Source: Angomonas ambiguus (lineage: Eukaryota; Euglenozoa; Kinetoplastea; Trypanosomatida; Trypanosomatidae). From it: a stretch of 64,000 nt of DNA. Position numbers and translations under genes: made by a program. The stretch lies in contig JADNSB010000033.1 in the NCBI GenBank assembly GCA_019695575.1, forward strand, positions 1 to 64,000, in the 5' to 3' direction. A model generated the notes under the pieces. It saw only the letters and a list, made by a program, of their open reading frames with translations. It did no database searches and was not told the DNA's origin. This document shows positions 47,441 through 59,188 of this stretch, piece by piece (position 1 is the first letter of the stretch; the number at the start of each line of letters is the position of its first letter).

Positions 47441-49368
47441 TCATCGTGTTCGTTGGCACAAAGACACTGCCTCTGGGTCCAAAGTACTAAAGTCTGCCTC
47501 CAGCAAGATAAGATAATCCTCCTCCGTGGCCTCCTCCCCCTCTTCACGGATTGGTGTCTGAACCGACGCCGCCAAGAGGGGGTAGTCCGACGCTAGGGAA
47601 TGATTCCTAATTTTAGCCTCAGTTTCGTAGACGGAGAAGATCGTTTCCACGTCTCGGATGCGACGATACTGCGAGGTGGCCATATACAGTCGCGGAGGCG
47701 CCACCGTACCCCCCACCCCCTCAGTAGGGGACTGTCGTCGTAGTCCGTGGTTGACACGGTAAGAGAGGACACGCAGTTGGGCTGGCGTGAGGGAGCGGAA
47801 GGCCCTCTCCATGCGGCCGACGTAATGTTCCCGTAGGAGGGGCAGCAGAGGGACGGTATGGAGAGGGAAGGAGACGCAGGGAGGGCGGCGGTCAGCCGTC
47901 GGCTCCTCAGGAGCCCCACTCGCACTGAGCTCATCCAGAAACAAACTCCGCAGAGGGGTCCACTCCTGCGGGGTAAAGGCATGCGCGGTGTCCATCACCT
48001 TTAATATCTCCGCACAGAGGGCGAACACATCCAGCTGGGTCTTATCATTCCCTCCGCCGCTGCTACGAGAGGCACCACCTCCCTCCGCCCCGCCGTTGGT
48101 AGGGCTGTTGGGGTGGTCGGTACTGTATCGCCGATTGTTGGGGTCGATCAGCTTCAAACACTGACGCATATAGGGAAGGAGTAACTCCCATATCGGCAGC
48201 AACACTGACGTAGCGGTAGTCATGGAGCTGCTGGTGGGAGAGGCGGGTGAAGCGGTGGCAGTACTATTACCGGCGGCTACGGCTGTACCACCACTGTGGT
48301 GCCCAGGGAGGTGAGGGACACCGGTCACGTACAACAGAACTCGAAACAGATAGAAAATAGCTTGGAGTGGGAGTAGGCTTAATTTATTCTGATTCAGCAG
48401 CCGAAACACCTCCGTGGGGGAGTTGTAAAAGACACAATTTTCGCCGCTTTCTTCGCTACTGTTAGAACTATTCTCGTAGAGGGCCTTCAGAGTGGGTTGA
48501 ATAAACTGCTCTCGGAGGTACTTCACTACGGCACGGTCGATGCGCTCGCCGTCGATGGGGCCTGAGAGGGAAGGGAGGCCAAGGGTGTCGGAGGGGGTGC
48601 AGAAATAGAGGAGGAACAGAGAGAGTAGCTGCAGACCGTGGGCTCGTCTTTCGCCTTCGCTTTGGACTGACACGAAGAGGGAGGTGAGGGCACCGGGGGT
48701 GTACAGTGTGTGCGGCTCCAGCGCCGACAGTGCACGGAGGAGAGAGGTACCACCAGAGGGGAGGGAGGCGGTCAAGCGCTCCTGAAGGGCAATCTCACGA
48801 ACGAGCTTTACGCCCACCTCGCGCAGTAGCGGAAACGGTAGTCGCCGACACTCCTCGGAACAAAAGTAGTCCAATACTTCATTTTTGACCCTTTTCGCCA
48901 ACTCTAAATTTTTGTACACATTATTATGATTATTACTGCTGTTATTAGTGTTCTGGTTCATATCGCTATTAGCGTTCATGCACTGATCCAAGCGTAGCAG
49001 AAAGTGAATGCTGCGGACGCTTGTAAGACCACCAGGGAAGCGTTGGACACGATCGGCCTCCGAGGGGGACTGACTACAAAAGTAAAAGAGTGGTAACAAA
49101 TACTTTATCAGTAACCCCTTGCAGTGTTCCTGCATATCTCGCACCATGGCAAGGGTAACCTTTGTGGAGACGGGGTCTTTCCTCGTACTGTTATTAGTAG
49201 TGTTACTATTATCATTATTGCTGTTAACGGTGGCATTGTGCTCGAGCACGGGTAGCAGATAAAAATGAATGCTATCCAAGAGGTACCACAGACAGCTTTT
49301 TCCACTTTTATCATTGACTACCGAAATTGGTGAAATGTGCCTATTATTATTATTATTATTATTATTAC

Positions 49369-49410
<42 letters not shown>

Positions 49411-52400
49411 TATTATTATTACTATGATTATGATTATGATTATCAACTTTCCGTTGGGTTGCACTGATAGTAGCAGTAGGGCAGAGTGGATAATGACTGT
49501 AGTACTCGGATGGGGCAAAGTTGGAAGAAACGGAGCGCGCGTGGAAAAAGTTAAAAATGTGACACGTTGCCTGAATTAGCTTTTCTAACCATTGGTAAAA
49601 CAAGGAAGACGAAAATAGTGGGAGGACATCACTCCTAGAGACTTCCTTCACCGCGTTGGAAAATTGAGCTGTAATCAGTTGCACCCACAGGATCATTTCA
49701 AGACTTAATTCTTTTACTTCATAAACCCCCAATCCAAAGCCACCGTTGTGATCGTTACTGTTGTTGTTGTTGTTCTCTGCTAGTGCGCTGCTCAGGAGAG
49801 AAAAACGCTTCCCCGCGCATCGTAGGAGTTGAACCACACGGACAGATAAGTCCGCACTGTCCCTACCATTATGGTTAGGAGTGGGACTGTTATCGCAGTA
49901 AGATGGAAGAAATAACACACTCACAAAATAGGTCAGTAACGTCTCCTTCGATGCTTTCCGCGAACCACTCTTTTTAGCCGTATTACTCTTATTATTATTA
50001 TTACTACTATTGCTACTATTTCTTTCCTTCTGTCGGTGAGATAGATAAAACAAGCCATCCACGGCGTCTAGGAGGTCGGCCAATGAAATGGAAGGGATGG
50101 TGCGCCGTAGGAGCCACACCGCACAGTCCACCACCACCCTCCTCCGCCCTTCGTCACCCTCAACATCTCGGTGGGTCTCTTCTGACGCGGTCACCACTGC
50201 AGAGGGTGGCGGTGGGCCCCTCGACTTCTTCCCAGTCGCCGGGAGACACGTAAGAAAAGAACGATACTTTTTTTGAGAACGGTGGAAGAAATCCGGTCCT
50301 TCTGTGATGGTGCCATACTCCGCGGTAAGGGTGTCCACCGGGGAGTTGGTCTCCTCGGAGAGAAACGGCTGCAGCGGGAGCGACGGCACCCCCGCAATCG
50401 TCCGTACCACCATGAAGAAGACTTGAATACACTCCAAGTAGGTGAGATCGTACAGGAGTGAAAAGATGTTTTGAAAGACGATAGTTTCTCTCTTGGTCCA
50501 CTCGCTACACCCGCCGTTAGGAGGAGCGAGTGGGCGGTGACTACCACGTAGAGTGTTGTGGTCGCCCTCCTCCGTCAGCATCGCGAACCGCATCATGTTC
50601 TCCAGTACCAGCGGTAAGATTTCCTTCACCCACAGCAACAAAGACTTTCCGCTCTTGTGCGAGGCGTTCGTATACTTGGTGTGAGATTCATATACATGAA
50701 AGTAATACAATCGCAGTAGCGTTGCCGCTCTTTCTTCTTGGGTATCCACGGACTGGAAGAGATGATGTCTAGTCCATAATGTATACTCTTCCCCTAGAAG
50801 GGATCGTAAGTCGCCATTGTTATTATTACTGTTGTTATTGTTATTGTCATTGTGGTTGGAAAGGTGATGTTCGGCGCCCGAAAGTGTTTGCACCGAAAGC
50901 AGCTGTAATATTTTGTAAAGACACTCTGAAATAATAATAAAGGGGATGTTACTCTTTCGATGTCTATCATTGAGACTGCCGTCGTCGATGTCATTTCTGT
51001 GAGGATTACCCTCCAACGGAACAGACTGTTTTTGCATCTTCACCACTAAATGAATTAGTCGCCGAGCAAAAGAGTTACTCTCCGCCGCATTCCATTGAAG
51101 AAAAGAGAACAACTCGAGCAAGAAACGGCACCAGGCAGTCAACAGCGGTGCATCACTAGGGTTCTCACAGGCGGCGATGAACCCTTTCTCAAGGAGACGA
51201 TAAAAATAATCAGAGAAGAGTACCCAACAAAGGGACTGCTCCTGGTGATCAAAGCAACTACTCACCCTAGGGAGACGTTCAAGATTAACAGTACTGTTAT
51301 TATTATTATTATGAAGGGCAAAAAAAGATAATAATTCCTTTTCCAATATTTTTTTCTCCTGAAGGGCTAGCTCCAGACGGTCTTCCGTTCCTCTATATCG
51401 GCTTCTCCTTGTAGACACTATAAGCGACAGTGTAGGGTTCCACTTCCATCCACTCTTTCTCTGATCCTTTATCGACAGAATAAAGTTCTTCATTTCATTA
51501 TTATTATTACAGTCCACATGATGCAGAAAGTTAAAACAGGACAGTAAAATATTCTGTAAAAGATAAATAATGCGACTAAAACGATACAAAATGCACTTTT
51601 CCATTAATAAATGAATGACTTCATCGGAGAGGGAGAAAAACAGCCACACCTCTTTTTGCGTCGTAGGGACCTCTTCTCCCTGTCCTTTCGCACTACTGTT
51701 AGAAGGAGAGGAATTCCTATTATTATTATTATTATTATTAGGAATGGAACAGCGGTAGGTGAGGTGATTTCGTTGCAGTTGAAAATAAAACTGGAGGAGA
51801 AACTGAAGAAGACGTAACGCCTCCTCCGCGATGGGGGAGTTATGTATTCCTGTAGTAGCAGTAGTCTCCTTTTTATGATGCACGTTTAGCATTCTCATCT
51901 CCGTAGAGGCCAACGACTGCTTTGCAATCACAAACAACACACGTACGAGTAACGAGAACAAATTATTAACAGGACTATTATTAGAATGGCTGTTATGATT
52001 CGTATCGTCCGTGTCACTGCTATAAACAGGGTGCTCCCCTAAGGAGAAGTCCGACGACGTGGCGTCTATCATTGGAGGATCCAAAAGCAACAGACGGTCG
52101 GAGAGTTCCTGGATAAGTGAGGCGAAAGTGTCGCGCGGACGGTCATTGGATTCAGTGAAGCCGATAAAGTGGAAGAAAGGACCACTACAGTGCAGAATGA
52201 GTAGCCGTAGTAGAGTTTCCATATACTTTATTAACTCTAGTGATTCTAGTCGATTTTCGTTGGCGTCATTTTGTTTTTGATTATTATTACTGTTGTTATT
52301 GTTGTTGTTGTTGTTGTTGTGAGTATCAATGGGTAAGAATGCGTCTAGTAGGGTGGTGAATAACAGTGCAGCATAATGGTTCGGATTCTCAAGGATAATA

Positions 52401-55400
52401 TCGGAAAGAAAGTGTTGAATAGGATAGACATCACCGACGTTTTCGGTTACCTGTTGAAGCAGCAGCAGGTAAACAGGAAGGAACAGCTGCAGCACGTTCG
52501 CTTTATCGGTATCTTCTGGGATAAAACTACTACTAATATTAGCTTTATTAATCTCCATGCCGTTGTTATTATTATTATTATTAAAAGAGTTGAAAGTTGG
52601 ATGAAGCATTTCAAACCGAAGTAATGCCATCACACGATCATTCCATTCTACCAACGCTGTCTTTTTAGACTTATCTTCACTGGTACGTATGAACTCGTAC
52701 TCGTTCGTGAGGAGTTGAATCGCCTGCGTCCGCATCCAGTCCGAGGACCTACAGAGACGAATAAACAAATGAAAATAGTAATGGTACCCCTCTTCCTCCT
52801 CCCCACAGTTGTTGTCGTCTTCCTCCGAGTCTATCGGCGTAGCTTCAAGCGTGGCATAGGGGTGTATAAAGTGACGCCACAGAAAAGGAAGCCACTGTGG
52901 CGTAAGAGAGGCTGAAAAGTACAATGCCACGCCTCTCCCCCAAGGACCGTAAAACTTTTTTTCAAACCACATCTCCGCGAAATAGCGAACAATGGCCAAT
53001 GCAAATGGAAGTTGGTGTTCGTTATTATTATTATGATTATTATTATGATTACTATTAGTTTCTTCCGCCTTGCAGTCGACAATGACCGAAGAGAGAGTTT
53101 TGAGCCAATTCAGAATAACATCATCGGGGACACTACCCCCCTCGTGTACCTCTCCCTCTTCGTCCTTCGGTGTAGGGGTGGTGACAGTACGACAGTAGCG
53201 GTCATTGTTATACGCAAATGACATTAATACATCCGTCAATCGAAGCAACAGAGCACAGTGATCCCTTAACGCTACGGTAGGATGCTCCCTACACAGCCGC
53301 AGTAACCCCTCCGCGGTGCTCACTAAGAGTGGAAGAAAAGAAAGATTTTGATAGATGGGGTCCTCCTCCTTCTCTTTTTTATTGTCGTGAGAGTCGTCCG
53401 CAGGAGGAAGAGGAGGAGAACTGTCCGTGAACACCGACGGAGGCAGTAGTCTCTCCGCTATAGGGACAAGCTCACTGAGAAAGATATCCAAACTCTGTAG
53501 GAGGTCATTAGCGGCAGCAAACGACAAGAAAGAAGTCGACGTAGTCCCCACACTTCCACCATTAGATGCTTTAAGGGACGCCTCTTTCTCCGTACAGGAA
53601 TTCCGTAATACTTTTCCAATCGTGTTGGCGAAGGTGACGGCAAAGAGGAACAACTGATGGGCCCTTTCCTGAACCGGACTGGGGGACCCCTCCGTTCCTC
53701 CTCCCTCCTCCGACGTCGACGGTGGTGCGGGAGCGGTGGGAGGGAAAACGGAAGGAGCCTTTAGTGTGTACATTGCCCCGTTTACAAACACCTTGGTAAG
53801 GCGTTGCAGAAGAAACCGTTCGGCGCCGTCCACGCCACCGCGATGAGGAGCGGTTTCTTCCTTCTTGTGTTTCTCCGATAATAAATACTCATTCAAATAT
53901 AAATGAAACTGAGAAAATATTTCGTCCCAGTCCAGTCGACTCAACACCGCATGAAATAAGAATTGATATTCAGCCGAGTGTAAACGTCTTCCGCTGAATG
54001 GGCTAAAACACCTTTTCTTAATAGTATCATTATTATTATTAGGTTCACAACCAAATAAAGAAGAAGAACTGGACCGGATTGGGAGGATAAACAGTCGACA
54101 CAAGGAAGGCACTAATCGATTCCAACACCCATCCACTGTTATCGTATTAGCGAAGGGACTACTACTACTGCTACTACCGCTCCCCTGGCTGATGGTTTGA
54201 ACATCATACAGTAAATTAAAAGAGTGGATGACTCGGAAAATCACAACCGGAAGTATCTCCCACTCCTCATAGCCGACACCCGCGGTATGGCAATGATAAC
54301 CGTAATGTACGGTATCTCTTACAGGGTCAAAGTGAAGGGTAATGTTCTGTCTTATATACTCATATGTTCTCTCCAGTACAGCGGCAACCTGTGCGTCCCC
54401 GCCGTGGTCTTCCTTACCAAAGGGCAGTAAAAGAGAGTCGCCGTCCTCCCCCGTGCTTCGACGGGAGTAGCACTCACAGATGTCAATGGTGTGCTTCTCT
54501 TCCCAGTAACGCATCATGTAATACAACGCGCTACAGACTAAAATTTTAACAGAATTGTTGCTGTTGTTGTTGTTGTTGGATTCAAAGGGGTTAATATACT
54601 GTAAGACTCTTCTAGTAACGGCAACGGAAACGGTACCGCCACTGCTGTTATGATTCGTATGTGAAGTCGTGCTGTCATTGAGACCAATAAGCGGCAGCAT
54701 CACCAGCACCAACAATACATACTGTTGGGGAGAGAAGAAGAGCTTTTTGTTTGCCTCAGTGGTGGTCGTGATGTTACGGATATCGAGCTCCCCCAGCGGT
54801 AAGAGACTTATGAAGCAGTCTAGCACCACACGTTGCACTCTTTCCTCCGGGGACCACACACACTCCAGCAGACTGTCAAATAGCAGCTCAGAGAAGGCTT
54901 GGCTGCAGCCAAGACAGTACTCAGTATCGGAGGGGGTGGAGGAGGCGGCTGCGGTTAACGACGGGTCTGTGGTATCCTGGGAGAGAAGCGCTTTAATCAG
55001 TAGCAACGCCGTATAGCGCAGTTCACGCACCTCTAGTACGATGGTCCACAGCGTAGCATAGAAATACTCGTTTCCGTAGGGGCCAGGGGGGGCCGTGCGG
55101 AGGTGCAGGAGAAAGAACAGGGAAAGCGACTCGCGGTAGGCCGTGTTGCTCTCACTCTCCTCTAGAAAAGGCAGGAGTGCGGGGGCGAGGGCGAAGATGG
55201 TGTTGTTTTTGATTGCAGAGGGGGTCCCAGCGGGGGGCGGGAGTAAGAGAGAAGACGCCGGGAGTCGCTCCACCACATACGTACGAACGTAACTCAGCAC
55301 CTCGTCGCGAAGTTGCACCGGGGAGTAGGGCAGAAACAGGAAGAGGCCCCGCAGCACGATGGGGAAGTCCACTAGGAACGGCGCATGGCTGTCGGCTCCA

Positions 55401-55846
55401 AGCGGCGCACCTCCTTCATTGTAGCTCGCGATGACGGTGTAAGCGGTAAGAATACTAAGCGCCCGTCGCTGCACCGCGATGGACTGCGATCGGTCCAATG
55501 CATACACGAAAATACGGCTAAAGGCATCCACATCACGCAATGGTGCGTAGTACAGTATTTCCAATGGAGTCTTTGGAGGGATCAGCGCCGTCGCCTCTGT
55601 TCCTGATGCACGGCGGCCTTGAGATAGGAAAAAGGAAACATCCCCTATTAGTTTTGAAATGTTTTGCAGTAAAGTGATACAACGCTCCCAGTCCGCCCTT
55701 GGGGTCTGGTGGAGAAGAGAGGCGTATTTGTATAGTTCATCGTGAAAACGATTGTAACTTTTATGGGCCATGACACTTTTTATTTTCTCTGCGGTTCGTT
55801 CATTGACAGGTGTTGCCGTCGGCGGAGAGGCGGTAGCGGAGGACAT
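47441..55846 (-). CDS. DOP1: DOP1/Dopey homologue, giant helical-repeat trafficking protein
   Basis: About 2,800 residues from the ATG at 55846; the upstream in-frame Met rests on a (CA)n run and a splice acceptor lies between, so I reject it. The first 400 residues match the DOP1 N-terminal domain in order: a YNRFHDELYKYASLL helix, a PLEILYY/FSRIFVYALD segment, FPIVLRGLFLFLPYS, EYFYATLWTIVLEVRELRY (DOP1: FFYxALWxSVLxSPxxR), LLECVWSPEERVQRVVLDCF, and VTRRVLQYINP. The rest is HEAT-like helices with interrupted Asn tracts in loops. The C-terminal 300 residues are again conserved-looking and helical. DOP1 partners MON2 in endosome-to-Golgi traffic. The Asn tracts make it longer than usual for the family. 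Confidence 0.75.
49338..49448. repeat. (ATT)n tract coding for poly-Asn inside DOP1
   Basis: Over 100 bases of nearly pure ATT/ACT/ATG-type triplets on the plus strand. On the coding strand it reads Asn with scattered Ser and His, so the repeat is translated. It keeps the reading frame. Confidence 0.85.
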
Positions 55847-55853
55847 GAATCCC

Positions 55854-55855
55854 CT
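55854..55855 (-). promoter_or_regulatory. Predicted spliced-leader acceptor of the DOP1 gene
   Basis: On the coding strand a pyrimidine-rich stretch ends in GCTGTAG, seven bases before the ATG at 55846. This site favours that ATG over the one encoded in the upstream dinucleotide repeat. Confidence 0.5.
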
Positions 55856-56428
55856 ACAGCGTAACGAATCAAAAGAGTTGTGGATAGTACGATAAAGCAA
55901 TGGAATACGGTATTCTTGTTTACTTTCACAAACACACACACACACGAGTACTAGAGTGTAGAGAAGAAAAACAGGAACGGTGTGCGATCAAAAACAAGAA
56001 AAAAAAAGTAATAATTGTACTTTGGATCTAAAGAAATTAAAATAAAACACGCAAAAGGGAGAAAAATGGTCGAATAATTAAAATTAAAAAAGGTTACTAA
56101 AGTGAAATTGCAGATATAACTTTACTATGAGACATAGGAGAAGAGAAAGAAAAATGGAGAAAAAAAAATAACAGTGAAAGAAAAAAAAGACAACAGTGTA
56201 GTGGAATAAAAAAGCAAGGATAAAATGAATAACACAACAACAACAGAAAAAAAAAAGACAACTACGTAACAGCAAGTACACACAAAGAAGTCAACAAAAA
56301 AAAAATTCAACACAAAGTTCGATAAATGTAGTCTTCCCACATTAAGGCAGAAAACTACTGAATACTTGTTTTCTTGTTTTCTTTGTATTCTAATATGGTT
56401 TTCGTTTTGTTATTTGCTTCTTTGACAT

Positions 56429-56483
56429 TATAATATAATATAATATAATATAATATAATATAATATAATAATAATATATATAT
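56429..56483. repeat. (TAATA)n repeat
   Basis: About eight to nine pentamer units, passing into (TA)n, 50 bases 3' of the stop codon of the pseudo-hydrolase gene. Confidence 0.9.
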
Positions 56484-56533
56484 GGGAGTACGTGTATGTA
56501 TTCCACCCCGTATACAGTGCCGTTCGGATCTAT

Positions 56534-58543
56534 TTACCGACGGATCCGAGCGAAAAAGTCATCATCGTCATCGTCATGAGTTTCGGCAGGGAACTCGGGT
56601 CGGTCGGTGGGGTCCGGTCGCTTGCGGAACAGTTTACCCTTCGCCGACTCCCACAAGGAACCTACCGACCACCCCCTACTACCACTGGTCGCCTCACTGG
56701 CACCTAGTAAGTTTTGCTCCGTGTCGACAAACGCGGCATCCCCATCCACGGCGGCGAAGTCGGCAGTGTAGGAGAAGGAGTGGCTGCCTCCGCTACAGTA
56801 GCGAAGAAAGCCTTTATAAGCGAGCCACAGCACTCCTACCACGAGTAGAAGGATTACCAGCCCTTTGAAGAGCTTCCCTAAAAAGCGAAGAATGGAGGAA
56901 CCTTTTTTGGTGTATCGGCCACCAGGGGGCTCGGCCGACTGCGGCGCCGTAAAGTCCCACGCATCCTTTGTGCCGTAATAGACATCAGAGGTCACATGAA
57001 TAAAATTGAATGCGCTGCCCTGGTCTACAAACTCACTCGCCTCAGCGGCGTTGGCGTCTTCGTTGCGATGCCCCTCCCCATCATCGGAGATACAAGCGGT
57101 CGGTTCGGCCCAGCGAGAGTTAAGTTTGTACTGCTTCACGTGCAGTAAAAGGCAAGACAGGTGGCGACGGTGTTGTAGAGGAAGCTGTCCGCTCCCGCTG
57201 ACCACCGTCACTCTCACACTGGCGTGCAGAGCACTTTGGTACTGCATAGCGAGTCCGTTGAGCTGTGGAAGAGAAAAGACTGGGTCGGCATCGGCGTACA
57301 TCAGCAACAACTTATTCTTGGTGGTCTTTGCCGGTTTACTCACAGCCTTGGAGTACTTTGGAAAAGAAGAGTAGATGGACTGGTACTCGCTGAGGAAGTC
57401 GACGTTGGCGAACGGGGAGGAGGGAGACGCCTTCAACTTCTTCACGTCCACTGCCGCCATCGAGCCCGCGTCACTCAACTCGTTAATAAACCAGTTCATC
57501 TGCTGAAGCACGGTAGACTTATCCATCCTTTTATCCGCGTTGGCGTTGTTGTTGACTACCGTGCGGAGTGCGGTGAGGGCCTTGCGATCCGCCTCGGTGC
57601 AGCGCTGCAGACGGTACAGCACAGAAGGAATAAGACTCATTAACTGTGGGTCGGACGACCCCACCAGTGGCGTCTGTGTAATGAGCTGCGACAGTAACGA
57701 AATCACCTGATTGTATGTGTCGCTGCTCTTTTTGGTCCACTTTAGTTCATGGCCGCAGGGGAGAGAGTCCTCTTTCAGCGATTGGAGCACATTGTCAAGT
57801 CGCTGTGCCGCCCCCTCCGTCGCCCCAAGCCGCGCCGCACACTGCACCTCCCTGTCGCAGGCCTGAAGGACCGTACGCAGGGCGTATCCTACATCCCTGT
57901 GGAGCTGTTCAAAGGTGCTGAAGGTGGTGGGGGAGACGCCGTCCGCGATCACGTAGGCAATATTCGATCGATCGGTATTAAGGGAGATGAACTGCAGCAC
58001 CGCCATAGAATTCACCCCTTGGGAAACGACAATGTGCGCCTTTCCTTTCCCGAGCTTTTTGATCGCCCACTCGAGGTCGTGGGCCACCTGCTGGCTGCTG
58101 AAGGTCTCCAGTCCAAGCTTGGATCCCTCTCCTAGCACCACCGACCCCCTGCACGACCCATCCGGCCACCCAGAGCGGGTGCTACCCTGACAGCCCAGCG
58201 CCGGCTTCCCTTTATACCCACCCCTCGGGTACACCACCACCACTCCCACCTGTGCCTCTTTCCATATCGTCTTGGCGGTCGCCTCCGTCTCTCTCACCGG
58301 CCCCTCCTGCAACAGCCATACCGTAAGGGAATCCGTCGCCTCCCGGAGGAAGGCATCGAGGTGAAAGGAGATGAGCTCGCTCTCCTCGTTGGTCCAGTTC
58401 GAGTACACCTTCACCTCCGCACACTGGGAGTAGGCTCCTTCGCAGTTGGTGGACCACGAGGGATCAGGAAGGGAATCGCCATCGATGAATGAGAGAGACG
58501 ATACCACGCTGAATAGCAAAAGCAAACAAAGAGAGAAGCGCAT
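56534..58543 (-). CDS. Type I membrane protein with alpha/beta-hydrolase-like ectodomain, catalytically degenerate
   Basis: 669 residues. Signal peptide 1-20 (MRFSLCLLLLFSVVSSLSFI), luminal domain to about 560, one TM (FKGLVILLLVVGVLWLAY), and a cytosolic tail ending in a DDDDDD run and FFARIRR. The ectodomain follows the TAP-type hydrolase order: VVVVYPRGGYKG (oxyanion region, family DxRGxGxS), VAHDLEWAIKKLG, then the nucleophile elbow IVVSQGVNSMAVLQF (172-186), where the Ser is replaced (Gly176). Near the end come LLLMYADADPVF, retaining the Asp, and VVSGSGQLPLQH, where the His of the usual GxGH is Gln. It should therefore lack hydrolase activity and may be a receptor or chaperone in the secretory or flagellar-pocket system. 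Confidence 0.68.
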   Translation of the reverse strand: MRFSLCLLLLFSVVSSLSFIDGDSLPDPSWSTNCEGAYSQCAEVKVYSNWTNEESELISFHLDAFLREATDSLTVWLLQEGPVRETEATAKTIWKEAQVGVVVVYPRGGYKGKPALGCQGSTRSGWPDGSCRGSVVLGEGSKLGLETFSSQQVAHDLEWAIKKLGKGKAHIVVSQGVNSMAVLQFISLNTDRSNIAYVIADGVSPTTFSTFEQLHRDVGYALRTVLQACDREVQCAARLGATEGAAQRLDNVLQSLKEDSLPCGHELKWTKKSSDTYNQVISLLSQLITQTPLVGSSDPQLMSLIPSVLYRLQRCTEADRKALTALRTVVNNNANADKRMDKSTVLQQMNWFINELSDAGSMAAVDVKKLKASPSSPFANVDFLSEYQSIYSSFPKYSKAVSKPAKTTKNKLLLMYADADPVFSLPQLNGLAMQYQSALHASVRVTVVSGSGQLPLQHRRHLSCLLLHVKQYKLNSRWAEPTACISDDGEGHRNEDANAAEASEFVDQGSAFNFIHVTSDVYYGTKDAWDFTAPQSAEPPGGRYTKKGSSILRFLGKLFKGLVILLLVVGVLWLAYKGFLRYCSGGSHSFSYTADFAAVDGDAAFVDTEQNLLGASEATSGSRGWSVGSLWESAKGKLFRKRPDPTDRPEFPAETHDDDDDDFFARIRR

Positions 58544-59188
58544 ATTATTATTATTATTATTCTGTAAGTAATCTGATCTTATCTTACTACTATTTGATCA
58601 AGATAAAAACAAAAAGCTATAATGGGTAAAACAGTAAATAAGCGAAAAGGAGGAAGAAAGGCGAACTATAAAGAAAAGAAAACTGCAAGAAACAAAAAAT
58701 AGAAGACATGACAAAATGGATAAAAAAGAAGGGGGGGGAACAAAAAGCGACCTCTAGTGCATGAAAAAGTAGCCGAAAGCTAAACGGTTCATTTACTAAT
58801 TGATGATTTATTTTTAATTATTTATTTATTCTTACGCTCTGGTGTGGTAATTTTTTTCTTCTTTTCTCGCTTTCCTCTAAATTTATAATTAAACTTCAGT
58901 ACTACAACAAATGAGGAACACAAGAGCCGAAAAAAAAAAAGTTTGTGACAAGAAGAACATAAAAAAAAAAACGCTTTAAAGTTATTAAATAATATTACAA
59001 AATGTGTCATTTATGGACCTAAAGAAGTTACAAACGTATTAAAGAAACGAGGAAAAGAAATGGGGGAAAAAAAAAAACAATGTGAGATACTGTTGTATTT
59101 CTCATTGTATGTGTGCATTATTATTACTATTATATAATTTTTATTTCTTGTTTTTTCCTTTTGTATTCCATGAGAATACCTCCGCATC
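58544..59188 (-). other. AT-rich spacer, no gene seen
   Basis: About 645 bases. A-runs on the plus strand near 58929-58938 and 58961-58970 give coding-strand T-runs. A short (ATT)n run (58542-58560) lies directly before the pseudo-hydrolase ATG. No tRNA, gene or larger repeat. Confidence 0.4.

Larger units (their letters stand above)
55847..56533 (-). other. Spacer with repeats between DOP1 and the membrane pseudo-hydrolase
   Basis: About 690 bases. It contains a (CA)n run at 55931-55944 in the DOP1 leader, several A-runs (56159-56168, 56183-56190, 56247-56257) and a (TAATA)n tract at 56429-56483. No gene on either strand; predicted frames are Phe-rich translations of the pyrimidine tracts. 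Confidence 0.45.

Noticed and set aside
55847-55945. Upstream ATG-like start of DOP1 giving a Cys-Val leader
   Set aside because: Encoded by a dinucleotide repeat and lies upstream of a good splice acceptor, so it would not be in the mature mRNA.
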